From the NCBI GenBank assembly GCA_021779855.1, contig JAJXZW010000010.1, positions 1 through 64,000 of the forward strand: DNA of 64,000 nucleotides. The letters run 5' to 3'. Under the pieces are notes generated by a model that made no database searches, had not been told where the DNA came from, and worked only from the letters and a program-made list of their open reading frames with translations. How positions within the stretch are numbered: position 1 is the stretch's first letter; every line of letters begins with the position of its first letter. This DNA comes from Actinomycetes bacterium. GTDB lineage: Bacteria; Actinomycetota; Acidimicrobiia; Acidimicrobiales; RAAP-2. Both the position numbers and the translations under genes were made by a program. Below are positions 1 through 10,316 of this stretch, one piece after another.

Positions 1-1
1 C

Positions 2-1450
2 GGCCTCGCCGAGGCCCGGGCGGCCCTCGCGGCCGCCGCGCGCGAGCTGGCCGAGTCCGAGGCGCTCGACGAGCGGATCGGAGCCGACGCCGCCCGCCTC
101 GAGCGCGAGCGCGAGTCGGCGCGGGTCCGCCTGGAGGACCTCGTCGCCGAGGCCGACACGCTCCAAGAGCGCGTCACCGCCCTCGAGGCCGACCTCGTCG
201 CTCGGCGCGAGGCGCTGCCCGCCCTCGAGGCGGACCTCGCGGACCTGGCCGAGCGGCTGGCGGCCCGGCGCGACGCCGAGGCCCGTGTCGCGTCGGCCCG
301 CGCCGACGCCGAGGGCGTCGCGGGCGAGCTGACCGCGCGGGAGGCCGAGCTCGCCGAGCGCCGCCGGCTGATCGAGGCGCGCCGCGACGAGATCGAGCGT
401 CGACTCGAGGGCCGGGCCACCGAGCGCGAGGCGGCGACCCGACGGCGCCTCGCCCTCGAGGCCGACCGCGACGCCCTCGGGCGGCTGCGCGCGGTGGTCG
501 AGCGCTGCGCCACCGAGACGCGCGAGGCCCACGGGGCCCTCGAGGCGACCTACCGCGAGCAGCTCGAGGCGACCCGGGCCCGGGCCGGGCTGCTCGAGGA
601 CGTGCGGGCCCAGCGCGCCGACGCCGACGAGCGGCTGCGCGTGCTGGCCGAGCACCGGCGCGACCAGGAGGTCGAGCGGGCCGAGGTCTCCCTCATGGTC
701 CAGACCGTCCACGACGCGGTGCGCCACGAGCTGGCCGTCGAGGTCGAGGCCCTCGAGCCGGTCGCCGAGGCCGTCGTCGACCTCGGGGGCCTCGAGGCGC
801 GCGTCGGCGAGCTCGAGGCCCGCATCACCTCGATGGGGCCGATCAACCCGCTGGCCCTCGAGGAGCTGGCGAGCCTCGAGGAGCGCTACGCCGAGCTCGA
901 CGCCCAGGTGAGCGACGTGCGCCACGCGCGCCGCGAGCTCCAAGAGGTGCTGCGCGCGCTCGACGAGGAGATCATGGAGACCTTCACCTCGGCCTTCGCC
1001 GACGTGAACGAGCACTTCTCGAGCCTGATCGCGATGCTCTTCCCCGGCGGCCAGGGCCGGCTCCTCATGTCCGACCCCGACGACCCGCTCAACACCGGGG
1101 TCGAGATCGAGGTGCGCCCGATGGGCCGCAACGTGCGGCGGATCTCCCTGCTCTCGGGCGGCGAGCGCTCGATGGCGGCGCTGGCCTTCCTCTTCGCGGT
1201 CTTCCGCTCGCGGCCCTCGCCCTTCTACTTGATGGACGAGGTCGAGGCCGCGCTCGACGACGTGAACCTCCAGCGCTTCTTGACCCTGGTGGACGAGTTC
1301 CGCGACGAGGCGCAGCTCATCATCGTCACCCACCAGAAGCGCACCATGGAGTCGGCCGACGCCCTCTACGGGGTCACCATGGTCCCCGGCGCCTCCTCCA
1401 AGGTCGTCAGCCAGCGCGTCGCCCGCGCGCCCGAGCCGGCCGCGCCGTGA
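2..1450 (+). CDS. smc: Chromosome segregation protein SMC, C-terminal part (5' end outside the window)
   Basis: About 482 residues of the C-terminal half are visible and the reading frame is open from base 2. The first ~280 residues are a charged coiled coil rich in Glu, Arg, Ala and Leu. The head domain follows, with the ABC signature LLSGGERS and a Walker B segment FYLMDEVEAALD. These are the hallmarks of the SMC ATPase head that dimerises in the condensin-like complex organising the nucleoid. The stop overlaps the next start in a GTGA (4 nt), so smc and ftsY are probably translationally coupled. The N-terminal Walker A half and the hinge lie upstream of the window. Confidence 0.95.
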   Translation, partial: GLAEARAALAAAARELAESEALDERIGADAARLERERESARVRLEDLVAEADTLQERVTALEADLVARREALPALEADLADLAERLAARRDAEARVASARADAEGVAGELTAREAELAERRRLIEARRDEIERRLEGRATEREAATRRRLALEADRDALGRLRAVVERCATETREAHGALEATYREQLEATRARAGLLEDVRAQRADADERLRVLAEHRRDQEVERAEVSLMVQTVHDAVRHELAVEVEALEPVAEAVVDLGGLEARVGELEARITSMGPINPLALEELASLEERYAELDAQVSDVRHARRELQEVLRALDEEIMETFTSAFADVNEHFSSLIAMLFPGGQGRLLMSDPDDPLNTGVEIEVRPMGRNVRRISLLSGGERSMAALAFLFAVFRSRPSPFYLMDEVEAALDDVNLQRFLTLVDEFRDEAQLIIVTHQKRTMESADALYGVTMVPGASSKVVSQRVARAPEPAAP

Positions 1451-2487
1451 CCGCCCTCTACGTCCTGGTCGCGGTGGTGGTGGTGGCGCTCGTCGTCGTG
1501 GCCGTGGTGCGCGCGCGACGGCGCGCGCGTCCCGCCGCCCCCGCCGCCCCGCCGCCCCTGCCCGAGGTGCTGGTCGCCGAGGCGACGGCCATCCCGGCCC
1601 TCGTCCCCGAGCCCGGGCTCGCCGAGCGGCTCGCCGCCAGCCGGGGGGTCTTCGACCGGGTGCGCGGCCTCGGCGCCGGCCGGCTCGACGAGGACCAGCT
1701 GGGCCTGGTCGAGGAGGTCCTGCTGCGCAGCGACGTGGGCCTCGCCACGACGACCGAGGTGCTCGCGCGCCTGCGCGCCGACGGCGCGCCGGAGGGCGTG
1801 GCGAGCGCCGTGCGCGACATGCTGCTGTCGGGCTTCGACACCGAGCGCGCGCTGCACGAGGCGGCCGAGTCGGGCCGGGTTCCGGTGTGGCTCTTCGTGG
1901 GGGTGAACGGCGTGGGCAAGACCACCTCGATCGCGAAGCTCGCCCAGCGCCTCATCGACGAGGGCAAGAGCGTGCTGCTCGCGGCCGGGGACACCTTCCG
2001 CGCCGCCGCCGCCGACCAGCTGGAGGCCTGGGCGACGCGCACCGGCAGCGAGATCGTGCGCGCCGCCGAGGGGGCCGACCCCGGCTCGGTGGTCCACGAC
2101 GCCATCGGCCGGGCCAAGGCCCGCGGCGTGGACATCGTGCTCGCCGACACCGCCGGGCGCCGCCCCAACAGCGCCAACCTCCTCGACGAGCTGGCCAAGG
2201 TCCGCCGCGTGGCCGACCGCGAGCCCGGCCAGGTGGTCGAGACGCTCCTGGTGCTCGACGCGACGACCGGCCAGAACGCGCTCAGCCAGGCGCGCGAGTT
2301 CCTCGCCGCGGCCGCGGTGACCGGGATCGTGCTCACCAAGCTCGACGGCACCGCGCGGGGGGGCGTCGTCGTGGCGATCGAGCGCGAGCTGGGCATCCCG
2401 GTGAAGTTCGTCGGGGTCGGCGAGGGCGTGCGCGACCTGGTGCCCTTCGACCCCGAGGCCTTCGTCGACTCGCTACTCGGGGCCTGA
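1447..2487 (+). CDS. ftsY: Signal recognition particle receptor FtsY
   Basis: The 346-residue GTPase docks SRP-ribosome complexes at the membrane. Residues 1-22 form one hydrophobic segment followed by an Arg cluster, an actinobacteria-like N-terminus that could anchor the protein directly. The NG domain carries G1 GVNGVGKT at residues 152-159, G3 DTAGR and G4 TKLDG, and ends at the expected distance after the last motif. The GTG start overlaps the smc stop by 4 nt and ffh begins 17 nt downstream, so the two SRP GTPases are co-transcribed. Confidence 0.95.
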   Translation: MTALYVLVAVVVVALVVVAVVRARRRARPAAPAAPPPLPEVLVAEATAIPALVPEPGLAERLAASRGVFDRVRGLGAGRLDEDQLGLVEEVLLRSDVGLATTTEVLARLRADGAPEGVASAVRDMLLSGFDTERALHEAAESGRVPVWLFVGVNGVGKTTSIAKLAQRLIDEGKSVLLAAGDTFRAAAADQLEAWATRTGSEIVRAAEGADPGSVVHDAIGRAKARGVDIVLADTAGRRPNSANLLDELAKVRRVADREPGQVVETLLVLDATTGQNALSQAREFLAAAAVTGIVLTKLDGTARGGVVVAIERELGIPVKFVGVGEGVRDLVPFDPEAFVDSLLGA

Positions 2488-2504
2488 CCGGTAGCCTCGA
2501 GGCC

Positions 2505-3974
2505 GTGTTCGACGCCCTCTCCGAGCGCCTGGAGCGCATCAGCGACGGCCTGCGCTCGCGCGGGCGGCTCACCGAGCGCGACCTCGACGAGGCCCTCGGC
2601 GAGGTGCGCACGGCCCTGCTCGAGGCCGACGTCGAGTTCTCCGTGGTGCGGGCGTTCCTCGAGGCCGTGCGCACCCGCCTCGCCGGCGCCGCCCTCAGCC
2701 AGAGCCTGACCCCGGGCCAGCAGGTCGTAAAGGCGGTCCACGACCAGCTGGTGGAGATCCTCGGGGCCGCGCCGCTCAAGGTCACCTACGCCTCGCGGCC
2801 CCCGACGGTGGTGCTGCTGGCCGGGCTCCAGGGCGCGGGCAAGACGACGGCCGCCGCCAAGCTCGCGCTCTGGTTCAGCCAGCAGGGCCGCCAGCCCTAC
2901 CTCGTCGGCGCCGACCTCCAGCGCCCGGCGGCCGTCGAGCAGCTGCGCGTGCTGGCCGCCCAGGCCGGGGTGGGCGTCTTCAGCGAGCCGACCGATCCGG
3001 TCGAGGTGGCCCGCCGGGGCCTCGAGGAGGCCCGCCGGCTCGGGCGCGACGTCGTCATCGTCGACACGGCCGGGCGGCTCAGCGTCGACGCGGCCCTCAT
3101 GGACGAGGTGCGCCGCGTGTCGGCGGCGGTCGAGCCCCACTACACCTTCCTCGTCATCGACGCGGCCACGGGCCAGGACGCGGTGGTGACCGCACGCGCC
3201 TTCCACGAGGCGCTCGAGCTCACGGGCCTCGTCGTGACCAAGCTCGACTACGACGCCCGCGGCGGCGCGGTGCTGTCGGCCCGCGGGGTGGTGGGCCGGC
3301 CGGTGGTCTTCGCCTCGAGTGGGGAGAAGCTCACCGACTTCGACCTCTTCTACCCCGAGCGGATGGCCTCGCGGATCCTCGGCATGGGCGACGTGATGAC
3401 CCTCATCGAGCAGGCCGAGCGCGCCATGGACGCCGAGGTCGTGGCCGAGTCGGCCGGGCGGATGGTGACGGGCACCTTCACCCTCGACGACTTCCTCGCC
3501 CAGCTCGCCCAGGTGCGCAAGATGGGCTCGCTCGGCGGGCTGATGCGCCTCATGCCGGGGGTGACCCGCGAGATGCGCCAGGCCGCGGGCAACGTCGACG
3601 AGCGCGAGATCGACCGGGTGGAGGCGATCGTGCGCTCGATGACGCTGGCCGAACGGCGCAACCCCTCGATCATCGACGGCTCGCGGCGCACCCGCATCGC
3701 CCGGGGGTCGGCCACCTCGGTCGCCCAGGTCAACCAGCTGCTGCGCCAGTTCACCGAGATGCGCAAGATGATGCGCCAGATGGGCTCGGGGGGCGCCCCG
3801 GCGCTGCCCCCGGGGATGGGCAAGCTCGCGGCCGCGGTGAAGGCCCGGGGCTCGGAGGGCCTCGCGGGCCTGCCCGCCGGGCTCGGGGCCCCGCCGGCGC
3901 GCCCGGTGCCGGCGACGGGCACCCGCGGCAAGAAGAAGAAGGGCGGTCGGGTGACCCCGCCCAAGCAGCGATAG
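2505..3974 (+). CDS. ffh: Signal recognition particle protein Ffh
   Basis: The 489-residue SRP54 homologue binds signal peptides and SRP RNA. The frame stays open far upstream, but homology begins at the GTG at 2505 (MFDALSERLERI), just after the ftsY stop, so this start is chosen. The N domain is followed by G1 GLQGAGKT (residues 107-114), DTAGRL and VTKLD. The M domain is rich in Met and contains the RNA-binding helix region around RRNPSIIDGSRRTRIARGS. The C-terminus is a basic Lys/Gly tail. No 4.5S RNA gene was recognised in the window. Confidence 0.96.
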   Translation: MFDALSERLERISDGLRSRGRLTERDLDEALGEVRTALLEADVEFSVVRAFLEAVRTRLAGAALSQSLTPGQQVVKAVHDQLVEILGAAPLKVTYASRPPTVVLLAGLQGAGKTTAAAKLALWFSQQGRQPYLVGADLQRPAAVEQLRVLAAQAGVGVFSEPTDPVEVARRGLEEARRLGRDVVIVDTAGRLSVDAALMDEVRRVSAAVEPHYTFLVIDAATGQDAVVTARAFHEALELTGLVVTKLDYDARGGAVLSARGVVGRPVVFASSGEKLTDFDLFYPERMASRILGMGDVMTLIEQAERAMDAEVVAESAGRMVTGTFTLDDFLAQLAQVRKMGSLGGLMRLMPGVTREMRQAAGNVDEREIDRVEAIVRSMTLAERRNPSIIDGSRRTRIARGSATSVAQVNQLLRQFTEMRKMMRQMGSGGAPALPPGMGKLAAAVKARGSEGLAGLPAGLGAPPARPVPATGTRGKKKKGGRVTPPKQR

Positions 3975-4012
3975 ACTCTCAGACTCGGGCGTCGCCCCCA
4001 GAGACTCCACCG

Positions 4013-4018
4013 AAGGGA
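4013..4018 (+). promoter_or_regulatory. Ribosome binding site of rpsP
   Basis: AAGGGA lies 9 nt before the GTG start of rpsP. It is a clear Shine-Dalgarno and supports the GTG at 4028. Confidence 0.7.
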
Positions 4019-4027
4019 AACAGACTC

Positions 4028-4315
4028 GTGGCCGTGAAGATCCGCCTGGTGCGCATGGGCAAGAAGAAGCAGCCCACCTACCGCGTCGTCGCCGCCGACA
4101 GCCGCCGGCCCCGCTCGGGGGCCTTCCTCGAGATCCTGGGGACCTACCAGCCCCGGGGGCTCTCGGCCGCCGAGCCCGAGATGGTCGTCTCGATCGACAA
4201 CGACAAGGCCGTGGCCTGGCTGAAGAACGGCGCCCAGCCGACCGAGCGGGTCGCCCGCCTGCTCAAGGCGTCGGGCGCGATGGAGGCCTTCGAGGCCGCC
4301 AAGGCGGGCGCGTGA
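4028..4315 (+). CDS. rpsP: 30S ribosomal protein S16
   Basis: The 95-residue protein begins VKIRLVRMGKKKQPTYRVV, the conserved bS16 N-terminus, and contains FLEILGTYQPR. It is a structural and assembly protein of the 30S body. It starts at a GTG after a good Shine-Dalgarno and overlaps the KH-domain gene by 4 nt. The gene set S16-KH-RimM-TrmD-L19 is the canonical ribosome-maturation operon. Confidence 0.97.
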   Translation: MAVKIRLVRMGKKKQPTYRVVAADSRRPRSGAFLEILGTYQPRGLSAAEPEMVVSIDNDKAVAWLKNGAQPTERVARLLKASGAMEAFEAAKAGA

Positions 4316-4611
4316 GCGAGGCGGGCGACGGCTACGTTGAGGGCGACGTCAACACGCTCGACGAGGCGCTGGCCCCCACGGCCGCGGGCGTGCTCGAGTA
4401 CCTCGCGCGTTCCCTCGCCGACGAGCCCGACGCCGTCTCGGTCGAGGCCGAGCGCAAGGGCCGCACGGTCGTGCTCTCGCTGCGGGTCGGGCCCGACGAC
4501 ATGGGCCGGGTGATCGGCCGACGGGGCCGGACCGCCCAGGCCCTGCGCTCCCTCGTCGCCGCCGCCGGGTCGCGCGACGGCGTCACGACGAGCGTCGACA
4601 TCGTCGACTGA
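4312..4611 (+). CDS. khpA: KH-domain RNA-binding protein (KhpA/YlqC type)
   Basis: The 99-residue protein has a single KH domain with the GxxG loop in GRVIGRRGRTAQALR (about residues 64-78). KhpA proteins bind RNA, in Gram-positives often with KhpB. The acidic N-terminal ~20 residues are longer than in most KhpA proteins. The GTG start overlaps the rpsP stop (GTGA), the usual position for this family, and rimM starts 2 nt after its stop. Confidence 0.92.
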   Translation: MSEAGDGYVEGDVNTLDEALAPTAAGVLEYLARSLADEPDAVSVEAERKGRTVVLSLRVGPDDMGRVIGRRGRTAQALRSLVAAAGSRDGVTTSVDIVD

Positions 4612-4613
4612 CC

Positions 4614-5081
4614 GTGGCCGAGCGGTCCACGCTCGACGTCGGGCGGGTCGTGCGGGCCCACGGGCTGCGCGGCGAGGTCGTGGTGGACCTGTGGACCGAC
4701 CGCACCGAGCGCCTCGAGCCCGGGACCGTTCTCGCCAGCGCCCGCGGGCCCCTGCGCGTGCTGAGCGCCGCGCGGCACCAGGACCGCTGGCGGGTGCGCT
4801 TCGAGGGGGTCGACGACCGGGCCGGGGCCGAGGCCCTGCGCGGGGTGGTGCTCACGGCCGAGCGGCTCGAGGACCCCTCGGTGATCTGGGTCGACCAGCT
4901 CTTCGGCGCCGAGGTCGTCGACCGCGGGGTCGTGCGCGGCCGGGTCGTCTCGGTCGAGGCCAACCCGGCGAGCGACCTGCTGGTGCTCGACACCGGGGCC
5001 CTGGTGCCCCTCGCCTTCGTGCGCGAGGTCGAGGCCAACGAGCGGGTCACCGTCGAGGCGCCCGAGGGGCTCTTCGAGTGA
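4614..5081 (+). CDS. rimM: Ribosome maturation factor RimM
   Basis: The 155-residue protein has an N-terminal RimM domain (VGRVVRAHGLRGEVVV) and a C-terminal PRC-barrel (IWVDQLFGAEVVD, ASDLLVLDTGALVPLAFV). RimM binds S19 and helps mature the 16S 3' domain. It is slightly shorter than typical RimM (165-180 residues) but both domains are recognisable. Its GTG start is 2 nt after the KH gene and its stop overlaps trmD in GTGA. Confidence 0.93.
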   Translation: MAERSTLDVGRVVRAHGLRGEVVVDLWTDRTERLEPGTVLASARGPLRVLSAARHQDRWRVRFEGVDDRAGAEALRGVVLTAERLEDPSVIWVDQLFGAEVVDRGVVRGRVVSVEANPASDLLVLDTGALVPLAFVREVEANERVTVEAPEGLFE

Positions 5082-5818
5082 CCTTCGCCGTCGACGTCGT
5101 CACGCTCTTCCCCGGGGCCGTCGCGGACTACTGCGCCACCTCGGTGCTCGGGCGGGCCCGCGAGGCCGGGGTGTGGCGGCTGCGCACGCTCGACCCCCGC
5201 GAGGAGACCGACGACGCCCACCGCAGCGTCGACGACGCGCCGCTCGGCGGCGGCGCCGGGATGGTCATGCGGGCCGAGCCGATCGTGCGCACGGTGCGCG
5301 CGACCCCCGACCTCGCCCGCCCGGTGATCGCGCTCACCCCGGCCGGACGGCCCTTCGACCAGCACCGGGCCCGCGCGCTCGCCGCCACCGGCGGGTTCAC
5401 CCTGGTGTGCGGGCGCTACGAGGGGATCGACCAGCGGGCGATCGACCTGGTGTGCGACGAGGAGCTCTCGGTGGGCGACGTGGTGCTGGCCGGCGGCGAG
5501 CTCGCGGCCCTGGTAGTGATCGAGTCCGTCGTGCGCCTCCTGCCGGGGACGCTCGGCAACCGGGCCTCGATCGAGGAGGAGTCCTTCGACGAGGGGCTGA
5601 TCGAGTACCCCCACTACACCCGCCCGGCCGTCTTCGAGGGCCTCGCCGCCCCGGCGGTGCTGCTCTCGGGCGACCACGGGAGGGTCGCGCGCTGGCGCCG
5701 GGCCCAGAGCCTGGTGCGCACCCTCGAGCGCCGCCCCGACCTGATGGAGCGCCGCGGCGGCCTCTCCGACGAGGAGCGACGGCTCATCGAGGAGTTCGCC
5801 GCCCCGCCCGAGCCCTGA
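5078..5818 (+). CDS. trmD: tRNA (guanine-37-N1)-methyltransferase TrmD
   Basis: The 246-residue SPOUT methyltransferase makes m1G37 in tRNAs and so prevents frameshifting. The start is the GTG overlapping the rimM stop (MTFAVDVVTLFPG); a longer upstream extension of the frame is only an antisense-free shadow. Conserved segments are GGGAGMVM, LVCGRYEGIDQR and the knot region SVGDVVLAGGELAAL, followed by a C-terminal LIEYPHYTRP segment. The length is normal for the family. Confidence 0.96.
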   Translation: MTFAVDVVTLFPGAVADYCATSVLGRAREAGVWRLRTLDPREETDDAHRSVDDAPLGGGAGMVMRAEPIVRTVRATPDLARPVIALTPAGRPFDQHRARALAATGGFTLVCGRYEGIDQRAIDLVCDEELSVGDVVLAGGELAALVVIESVVRLLPGTLGNRASIEEESFDEGLIEYPHYTRPAVFEGLAAPAVLLSGDHGRVARWRRAQSLVRTLERRPDLMERRGGLSDEERRLIEEFAAPPEP

Positions 5819-5838
5819 GGGCCGACGCCTCGAGCGGC

Positions 5839-5868
5839 TAGACTCGTAGGGCTCGAGATCCGAAAGGG
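5839..5868 (+). promoter_or_regulatory. Putative -10 and Shine-Dalgarno before rplS
   Basis: TAGACT at 5839-5844 fits the TAnnnT -10 pattern seen through the window. AAAGGG at 5863-5868 is a Shine-Dalgarno before the rplS ATG at 5877. This suggests an internal promoter for rplS in the trmD-rplS gap; no clear -35 is visible. Confidence 0.4.
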
Positions 5869-5876
5869 ACCCACCC

Positions 5877-6233
5877 ATGAACCCCACCGACCTCGTCGAC
5901 CGCGACTCGCTGCGAGACGACGTCCCGTCCTTCCGCCCCGGTGACACCGTCAAGGTGCACGTCCGGGTGGTCGAGGGCAACCGCCAGCGGGTCCAGGTGT
6001 TCCAGGGCGTCGTCCTGCGCCGCCAGGGCTCGGGGCTGCACGAGACCTTCACCGTGCGCAAGGTGAGCTTCGGGGTCGGCGTCGAGAGGACCTTCCCCGT
6101 GCACGCGCCGACCATCGACAAGATCGAGGTCGACACCTACGGCGACGTGCGTCGGGCCAAGCTCTACTACCTGCGCGAGCTGCGCGGCCGGGCGGCGAAG
6201 ATCAAGGAGCGGCGCGTCACCGAGCGCGCCTAA
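5877..6233 (+). CDS. rplS: 50S ribosomal protein L19
   Basis: The 118-residue bL19 sits at the 30S-50S interface. Conserved segments include [52 protein letters not shown] and the C-terminal [16 protein letters not shown]. It starts at ATG 5877 after a good ribosome binding site and is followed after 3 nt by a DUF2469 gene. Confidence 0.97.
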   Translation: MNPTDLVDRDSLRDDVPSFRPGDTVKVHVRVVEGNRQRVQVFQGVVLRRQGSGLHETFTVRKVSFGVGVERTFPVHAPTIDKIEVDTYGDVRRAKLYYLRELRGRAAKIKERRVTERA

Positions 6234-6236
6234 GAG

Positions 6237-6536
6237 GTGAGCGAAGAAGAGCTCGACGAGTACGAGGCCACCCTCGAGCTCGGCCTCGTCCAGGAGTACA
6301 AGGCCGTCGCCGGCATGTTCGACTACGCCGTCGAGACCGACCGTCGGTTCTACCTGGCCAACGAGGTCGAGCTCACGGTCCACGACGACTCCACCCCGGC
6401 CATGATCGAGGTGAGCCTGCGCGACGCGTGGGTCTGGGACATGTACCGCACCGCCCGGTTCGTCCCCTCGGTGCGGATCCTCACCTTCCGCGACGTCAAC
6501 GTCGAGCGCCTCCCCAAAGAGGAGCTCCACCCCTAG
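6237..6536 (+). CDS. DUF2469 family protein (conserved actinobacterial)
   Basis: The 99-residue acidic protein resembles Mycobacterium Rv2901c throughout: [43 protein letters not shown] and [11 protein letters not shown]. The family is essentially actinobacterial, sits downstream of the L19/lepB region and has no established biochemical function. The GTG start follows rplS by 3 nt and the sequence AAGAGG abuts it directly, so initiation may depend on translational coupling. The position agrees with the mycobacterial homologue. Confidence 0.85.
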   Translation: MSEEELDEYEATLELGLVQEYKAVAGMFDYAVETDRRFYLANEVELTVHDDSTPAMIEVSLRDAWVWDMYRTARFVPSVRILTFRDVNVERLPKEELHP

Positions 6537-7025
6537 GTGGACCTCGTCGCGCGCGCCACCGGCGCGGCCGACCTCGCGCGCGCGCTCGCGGCGACCCGCG
6601 ACGCCGTGCTCGTGTGGCGCTGCAGCGACGCCGACACCGCGGTCGCCGCGGCCGCCCTCACCGTCGAGCGGCGCCACCCCCGCCTGGGGCTGTGGCTCGA
6701 GGTCTCGGCGGACTACCCGGCCGCGATCGCCGCGCGCGACGTGAAGACGGTGGCGGCCCTGGTGGGCCTGAGCGACGTCGTGGTCGAGGCGCGCGCGCAC
6801 GCGCGCGCCCACGCCGAGGTGGTCGAGGCGCTCCTGTCGGGCGGCCCGGTGGACCTCGTCAACGAGGTCGCGACGCTCCGGCGCGCCTACGGCCGACCCG
6901 CGCCGCGCGAGGCCGTGCGCGTCTGGGCCCACGAGGGCGGGCGCCTCGTCGGGGGCGGCCAGAGCCTCGGGCTCGTCGCCGCGGGGAGCGACGCGCTGGG
7001 GGAGTGGCGCCGCTACGGGGACTAG
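6537..7025 (+). CDS. Hypothetical protein, 162 aa, following DUF2469
   Basis: I do not recognise the family. The protein is Ala/Val/Arg rich and soluble, with a segment [19 protein letters not shown] that faintly recalls the first barrel strands of luciferase-like monooxygenases. That resemblance is too short for a call. Its GTG start abuts the preceding TAG with no gap, so it is probably the last gene of the ribosomal operon. It overlaps the convergent PPOX gene by 4 nt. Confidence 0.7.
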   Translation: MDLVARATGAADLARALAATRDAVLVWRCSDADTAVAAAALTVERRHPRLGLWLEVSADYPAAIAARDVKTVAALVGLSDVVVEARAHARAHAEVVEALLSGGPVDLVNEVATLRRAYGRPAPREAVRVWAHEGGRLVGGGQSLGLVAAGSDALGEWRRYGD

Positions 7026-7423
7026 GCGGGCTGGTGGGCGATCCGGTCGGGCCGGATCCTCACGGTGACGCGCACCTCGCCCTCGGACCGGTAGGGGTAG
7101 CGGTCGACCCCGAGGTACTTCTTCGCGAGCCGGTCGATCACCTCGTCGGCGCCCTTGGTGGTGAAGGCGACGACGGTGCCGCGCACCGCGACGTTGGCCT
7201 GGGGATCCTCGAGGTCGGTGATCGAGACGGCGACCCGGGGGTCGTTCGCCAGGTTGCGGGCCTTGGCGCGTCCGAGGGCGGTGTTGATCACGATGTCGTC
7301 GCCGTCGAGCTCGGCCCACACGGGGGTGACGTTGGGGTGGCCGTCGGGTTCGAGGCTGGCCACGTGGGCGAGGGCGCGCGAGGCGAAGATGCGGCGGGCG
7401 GCGTCGGTGAAGGTGTCGGTCAT
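7022..7423 (-). CDS. PPOX-class (pyridoxamine 5'-phosphate oxidase fold) F420-dependent-type protein
   Basis: The split-barrel protein of 133 residues resembles the Rv1155/TIGR03618 group of F420 or FMN binding reductases: [41 protein letters not shown] and RGTVVAF. Two Met codons are possible, at 7429 and 7423. TAACCT on the minus strand (7433-7438) ends only 3 nt before the first but 9 nt before the second, so I place the start at 7423. The substrate is unknown. Confidence 0.85.
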   Translation of the reverse strand: MTDTFTDAARRIFASRALAHVASLEPDGHPNVTPVWAELDGDDIVINTALGRAKARNLANDPRVAVSITDLEDPQANVAVRGTVVAFTTKGADEVIDRLAKKYLGVDRYPYRSEGEVRVTVRIRPDRIAHQPA

Positions 7424-7452
7424 CGGCATCTGAGGTTAGTGGCGCCGCCCAC

Positions 7453-7458
7453 TAGGTT
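7453..7458 (+). promoter_or_regulatory. -10 hexamer of nfo (leaderless type)
   Basis: TAGGTT ends 7 nt before the GTG start of nfo. The same TAnnnT-N6/7-start arrangement recurs at many genes in this window and implies a transcript beginning at or next to the start codon. Confidence 0.5.
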
Positions 7459-7465
7459 GTCAGTC

Positions 7466-8902
7466 GTGAACATCGGCGCCCACGTCCGCGGCGGCGGCAA
7501 CCTGGTCCACTCGCTCGACGAGGGCGCCGCGATCGGGGCCACGTCGATCCAGGTCTTCACCCAGAGCCCCCGGATGTGGAAGCCGAGCCTCTACGCGCCC
7601 GAGGTGCTGGCCGCCTTCCGCGAGGCCCAGGCCCACCACCCGAGCGTGACCGATACCTTCTGCCACGCGACCTACCTCATCAACCTGGCCACGGCGGACC
7701 TCGAGCTCTACGAGAAGTCGGTCGCCGCCCTCACCCACAACCTGTCGGTGGCGCGCGGCATGGGCGCCGGCGGTCTCGTCCTGCACGTGGGCTCGCACCG
7801 GGGCGCGGGCTTCGACGACGTCGTGCGCCAGGTCGCCGAGGCCCTCGTCCGAGCCCTCGACGGTGCCGACGCGGCGCCGCCCGGCGTCGCCGACTGCCCG
7901 ATCCTGATCGAGAACGCCGCGGGCGCGGGTGGGACGGTCGGGCGCTCCCTCGGGGAGATCGAGTTCCTCATCGACGCCTGCAACGGGGACGACCGCCTGG
8001 GGCTGTGCATCGACACCCAGCACCTCTGGGCGAGCGGCGTCGACTACTCGACGGTCGAGGGAGCTGAGGCGCTCGTCGCTGAGGTCGACCGTCGGATCGG
8101 TCTGTCGCGCCTGCGCTGCCTCCACCTCAACGACTCGAAGATCGAGCTCGGCGGCAACCGGGATCGGCACGCCAACATCGACGAGGGGACCATCGGGACG
8201 ATGGGGCTCGCCCCCCTGGTGGGCCACCCGGCGATCCGCGAGCTGCCGCTCCTGCTCGAGGTGCCCGGAGACGGCGGGGGTCCCCGGGCGCGTGACGTCC
8301 TCGCGGCGCGCCACGTGGTCGAGGTGGGCGTGGCCCTGTACGACGGGACTCCGATACCGCTGGCGCCCGTCCTGCCATCGGCAGCGCCGTCTCAGGTCAA
8401 GGAGTCGCCCGCGAAGAAGGCCGCAGCGAAGAAGGCCGCGGCGAAGAAGGCCGCAGCGAAGAGGACTCCGGCGAAGAAGACCCCGGCGAAGAAGGCCGCA
8501 GCGAAGAAGACCCCGGCGAAGAAGGCCGCAGCGAAGAAGGCCGCGGCGAAGAAGGCCGCAGCGAAGAGGACTCCGGCGAAGAAGACCCCGGCGAAGAAGG
8601 CCGCAGCGAAGAAGACCCCGGTGAAGAAGACCCCGGTGAAGAAGGCCGCAGCGAAGAAGGCCGCAGCGAAGAGGACTCCGGCGAAGAAGGCCGCAGCGAA
8701 GAAGACCCCCGCGAAGAAGGCCGCAGCGAAGAAGACCCCGGTGAAGAAGGCCGCGGCGAAGAAGGCCGCGGCGAAGAAGGCCGCGGCGAAGAAGGCCGCA
8801 GCGAAGAGGACTCCCGCGAAGAAGGCCGCGGCTAGGACGTCGGTGGCGAAGAGGATCCGGTCGCAGGGTGGCACCAAGGGCGCGGCACGCGCCCACAAGT
8901 AG
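7466..8902 (+). CDS. nfo: Endonuclease IV with a long Lys/Ala/Pro-rich histone-H1-like C-terminal tail
   Basis: Residues 1-~300 form an AP-endonuclease TIM barrel. All nine zinc ligands expected from E. coli Nfo can be placed: H67, H107, E149, D183, H186 (CIDTQH), H220, D233, H235 (DRH) and E265. It should cleave 5' of abasic sites in base-excision repair. From about residue 314 to 478 the protein is almost only [10 protein letters not shown] and AKKTP repeats, like the tails of mycobacterial HupB. Such a tail should bind DNA or nucleoid nonspecifically and is unusual for Nfo. The start is GTG 7466 (MNIGAHV) after TAGGTT; the open frame further upstream is non-homologous. Confidence 0.93.
   Translation: MNIGAHVRGGGNLVHSLDEGAAIGATSIQVFTQSPRMWKPSLYAPEVLAAFREAQAHHPSVTDTFCHATYLINLATADLELYEKSVAALTHNLSVARGMGAGGLVLHVGSHRGAGFDDVVRQVAEALVRALDGADAAPPGVADCPILIENAAGAGGTVGRSLGEIEFLIDACNGDDRLGLCIDTQHLWASGVDYSTVEGAEALVAEVDRRIGLSRLRCLHLNDSKIELGGNRDRHANIDEGTIGTMGLAPLVGHPAIRELPLLLEVPGDGGGPRARDVLAARHVVEVGVALYDGTPIPLAPVLPSAAPSQVKESPAKKAAAKKAAAKKAAAKRTPAKKTPAKKAAAKKTPAKKAAAKKAAAKKAAAKRTPAKKTPAKKAAAKKTPVKKTPVKKAAAKKAAAKRTPAKKAAAKKTPAKKAAAKKTPVKKAAAKKAAAKKAAAKKAAAKRTPAKKAAARTSVAKRIRSQGGTKGAARAHK
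8412..8621 (+). repeat. Perfect 105-bp tandem duplication within the nfo tail
   Basis: Bases 8412-8516 and 8517-8621 are identical (35 codons each). The whole tail (about 8406-8835) is built from 15-bp units coding [10 protein letters not shown] or AKKTP, so this is a coding minisatellite prone to length change. Confidence 0.9.
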
Positions 8903-8911
8903 GAGGGCGAC

Positions 8912-10300
<1,389 letters not shown>

Positions 10301-10316
10301 GGCGGCGGGCCCGCGG

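Noticed and set aside
1458-4010. Very long minus-strand frame (850 codons) opposite ftsY and ffh
   Set aside because: It is antisense to two intact, strongly conserved genes and has low-complexity His/Arg/Gly composition typical of high-G+C antiphase reading.
6428-7465. Upstream extension of the nfo frame
   Set aside because: Homology to endonuclease IV begins at GTG 7466 and a -10 hexamer lies just before it; the extension is antisense to the PPOX gene.
8406-8835. CRISPR-like repeat region in nfo
   Set aside because: Units are 15 bp, contiguous and in frame with no unique spacers; this is a coding minisatellite.
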